Source: Streptomyces roseochromogenus subsp. oscitans DS 12.976 (GTDB lineage: Bacteria > Actinomycetota > Actinomycetes > Streptomycetales > Streptomycetaceae). Taken from it: a stretch of DNA of 64,000 nt. The stretch lies in the NCBI RefSeq assembly GCF_000497445.1, contig NZ_CM002285.1:9170161-9234160 (forward strand). Direction: 5' to 3'. This document shows, in pieces, positions 15,673 to 24,576 of this stretch; within the stretch, counting starts at the first letter, position 1, and every line of letters begins with the position of its first letter. A program made the translations under genes and the position numbers. Below the pieces are notes generated by a model. The model worked only from the letters and a program-made list of their open reading frames with translations, was not told the DNA's origin and did not search any database.

Positions 15673-18090
15673 TCAGCCGAAGGTGCGCAGCGTCACGGAC
15701 TCGCCCGGCTTGAGGCTGATGCTCCGTGAGGAGCCGCCCGCAAACACGGTCGTGTCACGGCCGCCGACGCTCCTCAGCGTCAACTGCGTGAATTTGCCGT
15801 TCTTCCATCTGAGGTCGGCGACGAAGCCGCCGCGGACGCCGACACCCGAAACCGATCCGGATGCCGCCCATGCGGCGGGCAGCGCGGGCAGCAACTCGAC
15901 ATGACCCGGCCGCGAGTAGAGCAGCATCTCGATCATCGCGGAGGGGGTGCCGAAGTTCGCGTCGATCTGGAAGATGCCGCGGCCCTGCCCCATGTCCATG
16001 ATGTCGAAGAGGTTCGGCGCGCTGCCGTTGCCGCCGCCGACCGACGGCTTCAGGTTGGTGATGACGAGCTGGTAGGCCTTCTCCGCGTTCTTCAGCCGGG
16101 ACCAGCACAGGCTGCGCCAGGCGTTGGCCCAGCCGTAGCTGTTCATGCCGCGGGCGGTCAGGAGTGCCGTGGCTCCGGCGAGGATGTCCTTCGGCGTGGA
16201 GTCGTCCGGGCGGATCCGGTCCCCGGGGAAAAGGCCGAAGAGCGGCGACAGGTGCCGGTGCGTGGTCTCGCCGAGGTTGTCGGGTGACATCCACTCCTCC
16301 AGCCAGCCGGTCTTCGGGCTGACCACGGGCAGGTACAGGCGCTGACGCAGCCCGTCGACCGTCGCGCTGTAGGAGGTGTCCTTGCCGAGCACCTGGGTCG
16401 CGGTGCGGTAGTTGCCGAACAGGTTCCACACCAGTTCCTGGGCGTAGGTGATGCCCTTGGCGTCCAGCGGCCCCTGCTCGGGGGACCAGTCGCTGTCGGC
16501 GATGAGGACCTCGTGCGAGGCTCCGGAGGCGTCGGTGACGGTCGTGGTGATGAGCCGGGCCTCCCAGAATTCCACGGCTCCCTTGAGGAGCGGGTAGATC
16601 CTGTCGAGGTAGGCGCGGTCCTGGGTGTATGTGTAGTGCTCGAACAGGTTGTGACAGAGCCAGGCATTGCCCGCCGGGTGCCACCACCAGCCGCCACCGC
16701 CATAAGGGTTGGTGGAGATGGCCACCGTCCAACCGGCGATCTTCCCACTGGAGTTGCGGTATCTGTTGCTCGGACTGTTGAACAGCCGCTGGGTGACGTC
16801 CGTCCAGGAAGGCAGCTGGGCGAGGCAGTAGTCCGTGAAGGCGTCGAAGCAGTCGGAAAGGCCGGCGCGGTCGGCCAGCCAGTAGTTCATCTGGACGTTG
16901 ATGTCGGTGTGGTAGTCGCCCATCCAGTCCGGGTCGTTGCCGTCCAGCCACGGCCCCTGCAGACCCATCGGCAGGACGCCCCGCGACCCGGAGATCATCA
17001 GGTAGCGGCCGAACTGCAGGTAGGCCGCCTCCAGTTCGGGGTCCGGGACATCGTCCCGGTAGCGGGCCTGCACCCGTTGCCAGGTGTCCAGCCTGCGCTG
17101 CGCGGCGGATGACGTACCGAGGCTGATGCCCAGCCGCTCGAACACCGGGCGGAAGTCGGCTACATGGGTGTGCAGCAGGGTGCTCGCGGAATGGCCTGCC
17201 GCGTCGAGGACCTTGGAGCGCGCCAGGCGCTCCGGGTCCAGGGACGGATCACGGAACCCGGCGGCCGCGTCCGGCGCGTAGTTCGTGCCGCCGCTGAAGA
17301 CGACGGTGAGGTCCTTGCAGCCGCTGAAGGAGACCGACGTACCGTTGACGGCGACCTTCCCGGTGCTGCTGCGGGCCGTGACGGCCGCTCCGTACTTCAG
17401 CCCGTTGGCGAGGGAGGCGCCGAACGAGACATAGCGCCCCGTGCCATCCACCGTGGTGGACTCGCCGTGGGTGCCCGCAAGCGAGACGGTGCCGGTGTAG
17501 GTGCCGCCACCCTGCTGGGAGAAGTGCAGGACGATGACGTCGTCGGGGCGGCTGGCGAAGATCTGCCGTTGGTAGGTGATACCGGACAGGTCGTACGACG
17601 CGCTCACGAGGCCCTGGGCCAGGTCCAGGGTGCGGCGGTAGTTGTCCACGGCGCCCAGGTCGTGCCCGGGGATGTCGACGGTGACCTCGGCCAGCAGGGT
17701 CAGGGAGCCGAAGTCGTCCCGGCCGTAGGGGAACTGGCCGTCGCTCTGCAGGGTGTCGTTGAGACCGCCGGTCCACAGGGTGGCGTCGGTGATCGTCAGC
17801 AGTTCGCTGGAGGGGTCGTTGCTCGCGAGCGCTCCGAGGCGCCCGTTCCCGACCGGCAGACCCTGCCGGATCATCGAGTCGGAGGAGCCGGGGGCCTGCC
17901 ACCACAGCTGGTTCTTCGCGGCGGCGGCCGGCGAGAGCAGGGGCGAGGAGGTGGGCCGGACGGGGGCCGCCGAGGCGGTGAAGGCGGGCAGTCCGCCGAG
18001 GGCGGCGGCCGTACCGGCTGCGGCGGCGAGGGCGAGAAAGCCCCTGCGGCTCGGGTGGTTGTCGTGCGATGCCGTGTGCTGAGTGTCCAC
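15673..18090 (-). CDS. Secreted GH95 glycosidase (alpha-L-fucosidase/galactosidase type)
   Basis: An 805-residue glycoside hydrolase family 95 enzyme. After a twin-arginine signal (SRRGFLALAAAAGTAAALGG) comes the N-terminal beta domain (LWWQAPGSSDSMIRQGLPVGNGRLGA) and the (alpha/alpha)6 catalytic barrel: HTDINVQMNYW with the two Asn that activate water, SDWSPEQGP carrying the general-acid Glu, and FQIDANFGTPSA with the conserved Asp. I use the GTG at 18090, preceded by GGAG at 7 bases, not the upstream ATG at 18120. GH95 members cleave alpha-1,2-L-fucosides or alpha-L-galactosides; the neighbouring GH27 suggests a galactose- or arabinose-containing plant polymer. Confidence 0.85.
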   Translation of the reverse strand: MDTQHTASHDNHPSRRGFLALAAAAGTAAALGGLPAFTASAAPVRPTSSPLLSPAAAAKNQLWWQAPGSSDSMIRQGLPVGNGRLGALASNDPSSELLTITDATLWTGGLNDTLQSDGQFPYGRDDFGSLTLLAEVTVDIPGHDLGAVDNYRRTLDLAQGLVSASYDLSGITYQRQIFASRPDDVIVLHFSQQGGGTYTGTVSLAGTHGESTTVDGTGRYVSFGASLANGLKYGAAVTARSSTGKVAVNGTSVSFSGCKDLTVVFSGGTNYAPDAAAGFRDPSLDPERLARSKVLDAAGHSASTLLHTHVADFRPVFERLGISLGTSSAAQRRLDTWQRVQARYRDDVPDPELEAAYLQFGRYLMISGSRGVLPMGLQGPWLDGNDPDWMGDYHTDINVQMNYWLADRAGLSDCFDAFTDYCLAQLPSWTDVTQRLFNSPSNRYRNSSGKIAGWTVAISTNPYGGGGWWWHPAGNAWLCHNLFEHYTYTQDRAYLDRIYPLLKGAVEFWEARLITTTVTDASGASHEVLIADSDWSPEQGPLDAKGITYAQELVWNLFGNYRTATQVLGKDTSYSATVDGLRQRLYLPVVSPKTGWLEEWMSPDNLGETTHRHLSPLFGLFPGDRIRPDDSTPKDILAGATALLTARGMNSYGWANAWRSLCWSRLKNAEKAYQLVITNLKPSVGGGNGSAPNLFDIMDMGQGRGIFQIDANFGTPSAMIEMLLYSRPGHVELLPALPAAWAASGSVSGVGVRGGFVADLRWKNGKFTQLTLRSVGGRDTTVFAGGSSRSISLKPGESVTLRTFG

Positions 18091-18141
18091 GTGTGCACTC
18101 CATGTCCGGGGGAACTGCACGTGCGGGGGAGGGGCTGCGGG

Positions 18142-18173
18142 CGCGGGTCCCGGTCGTGTCCCCGGGACCCGCG
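18142..18173 (-). terminator. Terminator between GH27 and GH95 genes
   Basis: CGCGGGTCCCGG and CCGGGACCCGCG form a perfect 12-bp stem with an 8-nt loop, 6 bases beyond the GH27 stop. It implies that GH95 has its own promoter or depends on read-through. Confidence 0.75.
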
Positions 18174-18179
18174 AAGGCG

Positions 18180-20045
18180 TCAGAGGGTCTTGGGCACGTC
18201 GATCCTGTCGATGTCAGGTGCGTAGTCCCAGCCGCTGTCGAAGGTGATGGTGTTGGAGCCCGCCTTCAGGGCCAACTGGACACTCACGGTGTCGACGGTG
18301 TTCCAGTCGCCGGTGGAGGGGAACTTCAGGCTGGTGCCGTTGCCGCTGTTGGAGTAGACGGTCACGGAGCGGGGGTCGCCGCTGACATAGGCGACGTTCA
18401 CGGTGTAGATGCCGTCCTTCTTCACCCTGATGTCGTTGAACTGCAGCTTGCTGCCGAGGTAGAGATTGCCGACCTTCTTGCCGCCGGAGCAGGCGTCGCA
18501 TGCGGCGATCGAGGCGTTGCCGGTCAGGGTGTTGTCCGTGGACTCGGCCTCGTAGCCGGTGGTCGGCAGCTTGCTGCCGCCGGGCCTCACGGTGAAGAGC
18601 CGTGAACCATGCCCGGGCAGTGTCGCGGTGATCCTCTTCTTGTACGTCCCGAGGTTCTGGTGGTTCCACAGATCGCGCACGGAGGCCGCGCCGGTGAAGC
18701 CGAAGGAAGCCCAGTCGGCGGTGACGGCGGACGGCGAGCTGCCCAGGTTGAACAGGGCGACGGTGTACGTGCCGTCGGCGTTCTCGGTTCCCCACACCTG
18801 CTGGTCGCCCATCGGGGTGACCGGACGTGCGACCGGCGAGCTGTTCCGGTCGACGGCGATGACTTCCTGGTTGGTCAGGAGGGAGAGGCCGTAGCCGTCC
18901 AGCCGGGTGAGGTCGTCGCCGGTGAACAGGGGTGACTTGTTGATGGCCCACAGGGTCATGTAGCTCTGCCGTTCGGCCTTGGTGAGGCCGTCCATCGCTC
19001 CGTTGCCGACATCGATCGCGTCGAGGTCGTTCCAGCCGCCCGGGCCCGCCTGGTGGCTCCACGCGGGGGCGTCGTTCCACCGGTCGTTGACCGAGTTCTC
19101 CCAGGTGACCAGGGTGTTGCAGTAGCACTCGACGTCGGTGTCGATGCGCCAGCCGTTGGAGTACTTCTTCCAGTCGGCTGCGTGACCGATATCGAGCGAC
19201 CAGGAGAGCTCCAGGTGGATCGGGCGGCCGGTGGCGGCGATGGCCTGATGCCAGGCGGCGACATCCGCGATGTTGTTGTAGTTGTCCCCGGACTTGAACG
19301 AGCCGGGGCCCACGCCGTCCAGCTTCAGGAAGTCGTAGCCCCAGTCCGCGAGCATCTGGGCCTGCGAGTCGATGTACTTCTGGGCGCACGGGTTGCCGAA
19401 GTCCAGCTTGTAGGCGCTGTCCCAGCCGTTGGTGGTGCGCAGATCCGGGTAGACGACGTTTGCGGTGGTACAGCCGGGGGCGTTCCGGATCGGCACCTTG
19501 CCCCCGCCGTACGCCCCCTTCTCCAGGCCGACGGGCAGGTAGATACCGGCCTTGAGGCCCTTGGCGTGGATATGGTCCGCGACCGGCTTCATACCGTGGG
19601 GGAACCGGACCGGGTCGGGTGTCTGCCGGCCGTACTGGTCGAACTCGGATGTCCAGTTCTTGTCCATCCACCAGCCGGCGTCGATGTTGACGTAGTCGTA
19701 GCCGTACTTCTTCAGCGTGGTGGCGAGGGCGTCCGTCTGCTTCAGGACGTTCGCCTCGGTCAGGTAGCTGTAGTTGCCGTCCGGGTTGAGGCCTGGGTAG
19801 TGGGAGGACTGCATACTCCAGCTGGACCAGCCCATGTAGGGCTTGGCGGCCATGGTGGAGGCGGCGTCGGCTGAGTTCGCCGCTGGGGTCGTGGGATCGG
19901 GGGATACGGCCAGGGCCCGGGTGGCGGCGGTCGGGACCACTGCGGCGAGTCCGGCCGTGATGGCCAGGACCAGCATCGATCTGACGGTGCGGCGCGGGAA
20001 GCCGGGGACGGCTCCGCGCAGGGCTCGGTACGGGGATGAACGCAT
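18180..20045 (-). CDS. Secreted GH27 alpha-galactosidase with C-terminal CBM35-like domain
   Basis: A 621-residue exported enzyme. An arginine-rich N terminus and hydrophobic core (residues about 22-45) form the signal. The GH27 barrel starts at KPYMGWSSWS, contains YVNIDAGWW, the nucleophile Asp in FLKLDGVG and the acid/base Asp in WRIDTDVECY, and is followed by a beta-sandwich. From about residue 485 a carbohydrate-binding module begins (YEAESTDNTLTGNA ... GWDYAPDIDRIDV), typical of CBM35/CBM6. The C in DVECYC and the CTT loop suggest disulfides. Likely substrates are alpha-galactosides or beta-L-arabinopyranosides of plant polysaccharide. Confidence 0.85.
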   Translation of the reverse strand: MRSSPYRALRGAVPGFPRRTVRSMLVLAITAGLAAVVPTAATRALAVSPDPTTPAANSADAASTMAAKPYMGWSSWSMQSSHYPGLNPDGNYSYLTEANVLKQTDALATTLKKYGYDYVNIDAGWWMDKNWTSEFDQYGRQTPDPVRFPHGMKPVADHIHAKGLKAGIYLPVGLEKGAYGGGKVPIRNAPGCTTANVVYPDLRTTNGWDSAYKLDFGNPCAQKYIDSQAQMLADWGYDFLKLDGVGPGSFKSGDNYNNIADVAAWHQAIAATGRPIHLELSWSLDIGHAADWKKYSNGWRIDTDVECYCNTLVTWENSVNDRWNDAPAWSHQAGPGGWNDLDAIDVGNGAMDGLTKAERQSYMTLWAINKSPLFTGDDLTRLDGYGLSLLTNQEVIAVDRNSSPVARPVTPMGDQQVWGTENADGTYTVALFNLGSSPSAVTADWASFGFTGAASVRDLWNHQNLGTYKKRITATLPGHGSRLFTVRPGGSKLPTTGYEAESTDNTLTGNASIAACDACSGGKKVGNLYLGSKLQFNDIRVKKDGIYTVNVAYVSGDPRSVTVYSNSGNGTSLKFPSTGDWNTVDTVSVQLALKAGSNTITFDSGWDYAPDIDRIDVPKTL

Positions 20046-20365
20046 GGGTCGCCTCCAGGGGTGAGGTGAGCTGCCGCTGCTGCGGGAATCGCGCGGTGGT
20101 ACCCGGTGGGGGACGGGCGTTGTCAGGAGAAGGGAACCGGCGTATCCGGAAGGACGCCGGGGGAGAGGCGACGGTCGGTCGAGAAGCGGCCGTCAGAGAG
20201 GCGGACCGGGCGGCTCAGCCGGCCCCCGCGCCGCGGGCGCCGGGAGCGGCCCGGTTACGGCGGCGGCCCGGCACCGGGAGCGGCACGGCTACGGCGGCGG
20301 CCCGACCCGGGGAGCCCGGAACACCGTTCTGTGTCTGCCTCCCGCGGGATTCTGCGTTCTGCGGC
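20046..20365. repeat. Non-coding gap with two 34-bp imperfect tandem repeats
   Basis: This 320-base gap between the ROK stop and the GH27 start should contain the GH27 promoter. A 34-bp unit beginning CCGGGAGCGGC occurs at 20240-20273 and again at 20274-20307 with a few mismatches. The remainder is GC-rich with no gene I can support. Confidence 0.6.
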
Positions 20366-21553
20366 TCATCGCGCCTCCTCCCACATACCCGATCCCATGA
20401 AGGACTGGATGGCGGTGGCCGCGGCCCCGCGTGCCCACTCCTCGAAGGGCAGGGGGCGTGTCGTCAGATCGCACTGCGCGGCGGTGCCGAAGGCGGACGC
20501 GGCGAACGCGTCCCGGATGCCCTCGGCGACCAGGTCGTACGCGGCCAGGCCCTCCCCGGAGATGATCACCCGCTCGGGGCCGAGGATGTTCACCAAGAAG
20601 CCGATGGCCTGGCCGATCGCCTCACCGGCCCGTGCGTAGACCCCTCTGACAGCGGGATCTCCCCCGTGAGCCAGCGCCAGAGCATCGGCCGCATCGGTCA
20701 CCGGCTGGTCCGTGGCCGCGCGCACCGCGCGGAGTATGGCGGGGTCCGACGCGATCGCCTCCACACATCCCCGGTTGCCGCAATGGCAGAGCGGGCCGTG
20801 CGGATCGAGTGACAGATGTCCGATCTCGCCGGCCACGCCGTGCGCGCCCGACACCACCCGCCCGTGCACCACCAGGCCACAACCGATACCGGCGCCCACG
20901 GTCACCAGGGCGAAGTCCGAGAGCCCGACACCGGCCCCGAACCAGTGCTCGGCGACCGTCAGCGCCCGTACGTCGTTGTCGACCGTGACCGGCAGCCCGG
21001 TCGCGGTCCCGGCGATCTCGGCGAGCAGAATGTCCCGCCACTCCAGGAAGGGCGAGTAGCGGACGACACCACCGGCGCGGTCCACGTCCCCCGAGATCGC
21101 AATGCCCAGCCCACGGACCCGCACACCGAATCCGTCGGCCTCCGTGAGCAACTCCTGTACCAGCGCGGTGAGGACGGGAAGCACCGTCTCCGGCGCGCGG
21201 CCCGTCAGCCGGACATGACGGGCTATCCGGATACGGCAGCACAGATCGGCCAGCACGGCGATGATCTCGTCGCCGGTCACCTTGATCCCGATGAACAACG
21301 CCCTCCCCCCGTCCACCCGGACGAGGGTGGCCGGTCGTCCCACCGCAGGCCGCGCCTCTTCGTCCACCCCTTCGACCAGATAGCCGAGTTCCATCAGTGG
21401 ACGAACCGCCTTGGTGACGGCGGCCGGAGAGAGGCTGGTGCGCCGCCCCACCTCGGCCCGGGTGAGCGGACCGTGGGAGAGCAGGGTCGTGAAGACCAGG
21501 GAAGCGGCCGGCGTCATCGCCGGGGTCGCCTCGTGATGGGGGGCCGAACGCAT
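20366..21553 (-). CDS. ROK-family transcriptional regulator
   Basis: A 395-residue sugar-responsive regulator. Residues about 10-75 form a MarR-like winged helix (TLLSHGPLTRAEVGRRTSLS, then LMELGYLVE). The ROK domain follows with GIKVTGDEI, the DNDVRALTVAEHWFG segment, ATP-loop-like VTVGAGIGCGLV, and the zinc-binding signature HCGNRGCVEA preceded by GEIGHLSL. The ATG at 21553 has no Shine-Dalgarno; a strong promoter places transcription start at or next to it. It heads the block containing GH27, GH95 and the SGNH esterase, so it probably controls them in response to a released sugar. No sugar transporter lies here. Confidence 0.85.
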   Translation of the reverse strand: MRSAPHHEATPAMTPAASLVFTTLLSHGPLTRAEVGRRTSLSPAAVTKAVRPLMELGYLVEGVDEEARPAVGRPATLVRVDGGRALFIGIKVTGDEIIAVLADLCCRIRIARHVRLTGRAPETVLPVLTALVQELLTEADGFGVRVRGLGIAISGDVDRAGGVVRYSPFLEWRDILLAEIAGTATGLPVTVDNDVRALTVAEHWFGAGVGLSDFALVTVGAGIGCGLVVHGRVVSGAHGVAGEIGHLSLDPHGPLCHCGNRGCVEAIASDPAILRAVRAATDQPVTDAADALALAHGGDPAVRGVYARAGEAIGQAIGFLVNILGPERVIISGEGLAAYDLVAEGIRDAFAASAFGTAAQCDLTTRPLPFEEWARGAAATAIQSFMGSGMWEEAR

Positions 21554-21589
21554 GGCCGGAAACTTAGAGAGGTTCTTTTTTGCTGTCAA
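21554..21589 (-). promoter_or_regulatory. Promoter of ROK gene, leaderless
   Basis: On the minus strand TTGACA (21584-21589), a 17-base AT-rich spacer with an A6 run, and TAAGTT (21561-21566) precede the ATG at 21553 by 7 bases. The -35 is a perfect consensus, and the local AT content is unusual for this window. Confidence 0.7.
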
Positions 21590-21735
21590 TAAATAAGGTG
21601 CGATCCTTTGCAAGGGTGCGAGCTGACACCAAGATCCCCTGGAAAACACAGGTGTGATCCGGGAGTTGGTGACTGATCAAAGGCGAGGCGAGCGCGGCGG
21701 ACGCGGTCGGGACGGGGCAGCGCTGACCGCGCGGG

Positions 21736-22392
21736 TCAGGGATGGGCGGACCCGTTCAGATAGGCCAGCACAGCCAGGACCCGGCGGTTGGTCTCCTCGG
21801 AGGCGGTGATGCCGAGCTTGCCGAAGATGCTCGCCGAGTGCTTGCCGACGGCGCTCTCGCTGATGAACAGCCGGGCGGCGATGGCGGCGTTGGAGTAGCC
21901 CTCGGCCATCAGTGCCAGCACCTCCCGCTCGCGCGGTGTGAGCGTGGCCAGGGGGTCGTCGCGGTGGCGGCCGCCGAGTAGTCTGGCCACGACCTCGGGG
22001 TCCATGGCGGTGCCGCCGTCCGCCACACGTCGTACCGCTTCGACGAACTCAGCGGCGCCGAGCACCCGGTCCTTGAGGAGATAGCCGACGCCTCCCGTGC
22101 CGTCGGCCAGCAACTCGCGTGCGTACAGCTGCTCGACGTGCTGCGAGAGGACGAGCACGGGCAGTCCCGGCTGGCTGCGGCGGGCCTCCAGTGCCGCCTG
22201 CAGGCCCTCGTCGGTGAAGGTGGGCGGCAGTCGTACGTCCACCACGGCGATGTCCAGCTCCTCCTCGGCCAGGGCGCGGCGCAGCTCCGGCCCGCTGGCC
22301 ACGGCGGCGGCCACGGTGAATCCGTGCGCCGTCAGGAGGGTGCAGAGCCCTTCCCGGAGGAGGAAGAGGTCTTCGGCGAGGACAACACGCAA
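21736..22392 (-). CDS. NarL/LuxR-type response regulator
   Basis: A 218-residue two-component regulator. The receiver domain starts MRVVLAEDLFLLREG, with the phospho-acceptor Asp in DIAVVDVRLPP (about residue 53) and the conserved Lys in GYLLKDR. The C-terminal LuxR helix-turn-helix is LTPREREVLALMAEGYSNAA with the recognition helix SESAVGKHSASI. The 5' end overlaps the 3' end of the upstream histidine kinase gene by about 60 bases, so the two are coupled. The stop codon lies in a short GC-rich hairpin (21723-21739). Confidence 0.9.
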   Translation of the reverse strand: MRVVLAEDLFLLREGLCTLLTAHGFTVAAAVASGPELRRALAEEELDIAVVDVRLPPTFTDEGLQAALEARRSQPGLPVLVLSQHVEQLYARELLADGTGGVGYLLKDRVLGAAEFVEAVRRVADGGTAMDPEVVARLLGGRHRDDPLATLTPREREVLALMAEGYSNAAIAARLFISESAVGKHSASIFGKLGITASEETNRRVLAVLAYLNGSAHP

Positions 22393-23645
22393 GGCAGCTC
22401 CATCGTCACCAGGGTCGGCCCTCCGGCCGGGCTCAGGATGGCGATGCTACCGTCGAAGGCCGACAGTCGGCGGCGGATGCCGCGCAGGCCGCTGCCGCCC
22501 GCCCCGAGTACGGGCCCGTCCTCCTCGTGGGCGCCCCCGCACCCGTCGTCCCACACCGTGCAGCGCAGCATGGGGCCGGTGTGGCTCAGTTCGACGCGGG
22601 CGTGCGCCGCGTCCCCGTGCCGGGCCGCATTGGTCAGCAGCTCGGCGACGGCGAAGTACAGCGCCGCCTCGATCGGCCCCTCCGGACGGCCCGTCAGCCC
22701 GTCGGCGGCGACCTCGGCCTCCAACGGGGCGTCCAGGGCCAGCGCACGCAGCGCGTCGACCAGTCCGCGCTCGGCCAGCACCGGTGGGTGGATGCCCCGC
22801 ACCAGGGCGCGCAGCTCGGTCAGGGCGCGCGCCGAATTCTCGCGCGTCTGCCGCACCAGTTCGCGCGCGCGGTCCGGGTCCGTCTCCATCAGCGTCTCCA
22901 GCGCGCCGAGTGCGAGGCCCATCGCCACCAGCCGGGCCTGCGCACCGTCGTGCAGGTCGCGTTCGATACGGCGCAGTTCCGCCTCGCGACTGTCCACGGC
23001 GGCCGCGCGGGTCTCGGTCAGCTCCTCGACCCGTTCGGCCAGCAGGCGGCGTTCCACCTCGGCGGCGACGGAAGGGTCCGGGCCGAGCAGCCAGGGCAGC
23101 CAGCGGCGGGCGTGCAGCCGCGAGGCGGGGCCGGCCAGCCGCAGCCCGGCGTAGTAAAGGACGAGGCCACCGGGCAGTGCCACGGCCGGTGAGCCGAACA
23201 CAGAGGCGTGGGACACGCCGCCTTTGCCGCCGAAGATTTCGACGATGCCCGAGGCGAGCAGGCCGAAGAGGCCGTACCACACCATCGCGCTGGGGCCGAG
23301 CAGCACCACCGCCGCGATGAGTGGCTCCAGCGCGAGGAAGAACAGGTCACGGTGGGTGGCCGGGTCCTCGCGCGGTGGGCCGTCATGGAGATAGGGGCTC
23401 ACGACGGCCGTACCGCCCCAGCGCCCGGGCACCCTGCGGTAGACGCCGGTCAGCCTGCGCATCGCGCGCAGCCAGCCCTGGTCCGGGTCACCGGCCGTGA
23501 AGAGCCAGCCCGGCAGACAGACGAACAGCATCACCAGGGCCGCCGGGCTGCACCAGCCGACTCCCCAGCAGTACCCCAGTTCCCGGTGTCGCCGGCCGAA
23601 GCGCCGCAGGGCGGTGCCGACGGCGCGTCCGGCGGTCGTGGTCAT
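22332..23645 (-). CDS. Sensor histidine kinase (HisKA_3 type)
   Basis: A 437-residue membrane kinase paired with the response regulator. The N-terminal 200 residues form the multi-pass putative sensor domain common in streptomycete NarL systems (hydrophobic stretches around residues 30-50, 120-150 and 160-180). The dimerisation/phospho-acceptor motif is RRIERDLHDGAQARLVAMGL (His in DLHDG), and the ATPase domain shows AVAELLTNAARHG (N box), DDGCGG (G1) and GSGLRGIRRR (G2). The ligand is unknown. The last 20 residues lie within the overlap with the regulator gene and are probably unimportant. Confidence 0.88.
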   Translation of the reverse strand: MTTTAGRAVGTALRRFGRRHRELGYCWGVGWCSPAALVMLFVCLPGWLFTAGDPDQGWLRAMRRLTGVYRRVPGRWGGTAVVSPYLHDGPPREDPATHRDLFFLALEPLIAAVVLLGPSAMVWYGLFGLLASGIVEIFGGKGGVSHASVFGSPAVALPGGLVLYYAGLRLAGPASRLHARRWLPWLLGPDPSVAAEVERRLLAERVEELTETRAAAVDSREAELRRIERDLHDGAQARLVAMGLALGALETLMETDPDRARELVRQTRENSARALTELRALVRGIHPPVLAERGLVDALRALALDAPLEAEVAADGLTGRPEGPIEAALYFAVAELLTNAARHGDAAHARVELSHTGPMLRCTVWDDGCGGAHEEDGPVLGAGGSGLRGIRRRLSAFDGSIAILSPAGGPTLVTMELPCVLSSPKTSSSSGKGSAPS

Positions 23646-23873
23646 CGGCCTGCCTCTCCAAGGGGTTGTGCGGTTCGTCGCCTGTACCGGTTCACCAGTG
23701 TGACGCGCCCGAAGGCCGGACAGGGTGCGTCCGGGCCCCGCACGGGGGTGGGCCTAGCCCCACCCCGACTCGGCGCCTGAGCCCAATGTGCGCGTTCCCG
23801 CAGGTCCGTAGCGTCGAAGACATCAAGAACGGACACCGACACGGATCACGAACCAGGGGCGAGGGTGAAGGAC

Positions 23874-24545
23874 ATGACGGGGATGCGCATCGCGAACAAG
23901 CACGAGGGGTCGTCGAACGGACCGCTGCTGCAGAGCCTGGCGCTGAACGTCGCCGCGCCGCTGGCCGTGTTCTACGGCTTGCGGGCGGCCGGGGTCAGCC
24001 TGTGGTGGGCGGTGCTGGCGAGCGCCGTGCCGCCGACTGCGGAGGCGCTGCTGACAGTGGCGCGCGAGCGGCGCGTCGGGATGCTGGGCGTCCTGGTGCT
24101 CAGCATGGTCGCCCTGGGCGCGGTGCTGTCGCTGGTGACCGGGAGCCCACGGTTCATGTTCGCCAAGGATGGCTGGATGACAGGGATCGTCGGACTGGTG
24201 TTCCTGGCCACGCTGCGCGGGCAGCCGGTCATCTACCGGGTCCTGTCGTCCGTGGCAAAGGGAGAGAAACGTGCGGAGCTGGAACGCAACTGGCAGGCGT
24301 CGCCCACCTTCCGCCACGTGATGCGGCTGCTGACCGCGGTCTGGGGCATGGGTCTGCTGCTGGACTCGGTCGTGCGGGTGGTGCTCGCCTACACGCTGCC
24401 CATCGACTCGGTGCTGCTGGTGACCACGCTCCAGTACGTCGCGCTGTTCGTGGCCCTGGAGATCTTCAGCCGTCGCTACGGTCGCAAGCCGGCCCGGACA
24501 GCCGTCATCCACAACGAGGCCGCAGCGGCCGCGACAGCGGCATGA
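23874..24545 (+). CDS. VC0807-family integral membrane protein
   Basis: A roughly 223-residue membrane protein with six or so predicted helices. The pattern LLQSLALNVAAPLAVFYGLR, AVPPTAEALLTVARERR and GSPRFMFAKDGWMTGIVGLVFL is that of the VC0807 family, whose function is unknown. The start is either GTG 23865 or ATG 23874; I favour the ATG, with GAGGG 8 bases upstream. It diverges from the two-component pair across about 230 bases and is followed 31 bases later by an SDR gene on the same strand. Regulation by the neighbouring two-component system is plausible. Confidence 0.75.
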   Translation: MTGMRIANKHEGSSNGPLLQSLALNVAAPLAVFYGLRAAGVSLWWAVLASAVPPTAEALLTVARERRVGMLGVLVLSMVALGAVLSLVTGSPRFMFAKDGWMTGIVGLVFLATLRGQPVIYRVLSSVAKGEKRAELERNWQASPTFRHVMRLLTAVWGMGLLLDSVVRVVLAYTLPIDSVLLVTTLQYVALFVALEIFSRRYGRKPARTAVIHNEAAAAATAA

Positions 24546-24576
24546 CAGACCGTCAGAACTCAGGAGGAGCAGGGAC

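Noticed and set aside
20106..20639. Plus-strand frame through the 34-bp repeats
   Set aside because: Arg/Gly/Pro-rich with no start signal; runs antisense to the ROK gene.
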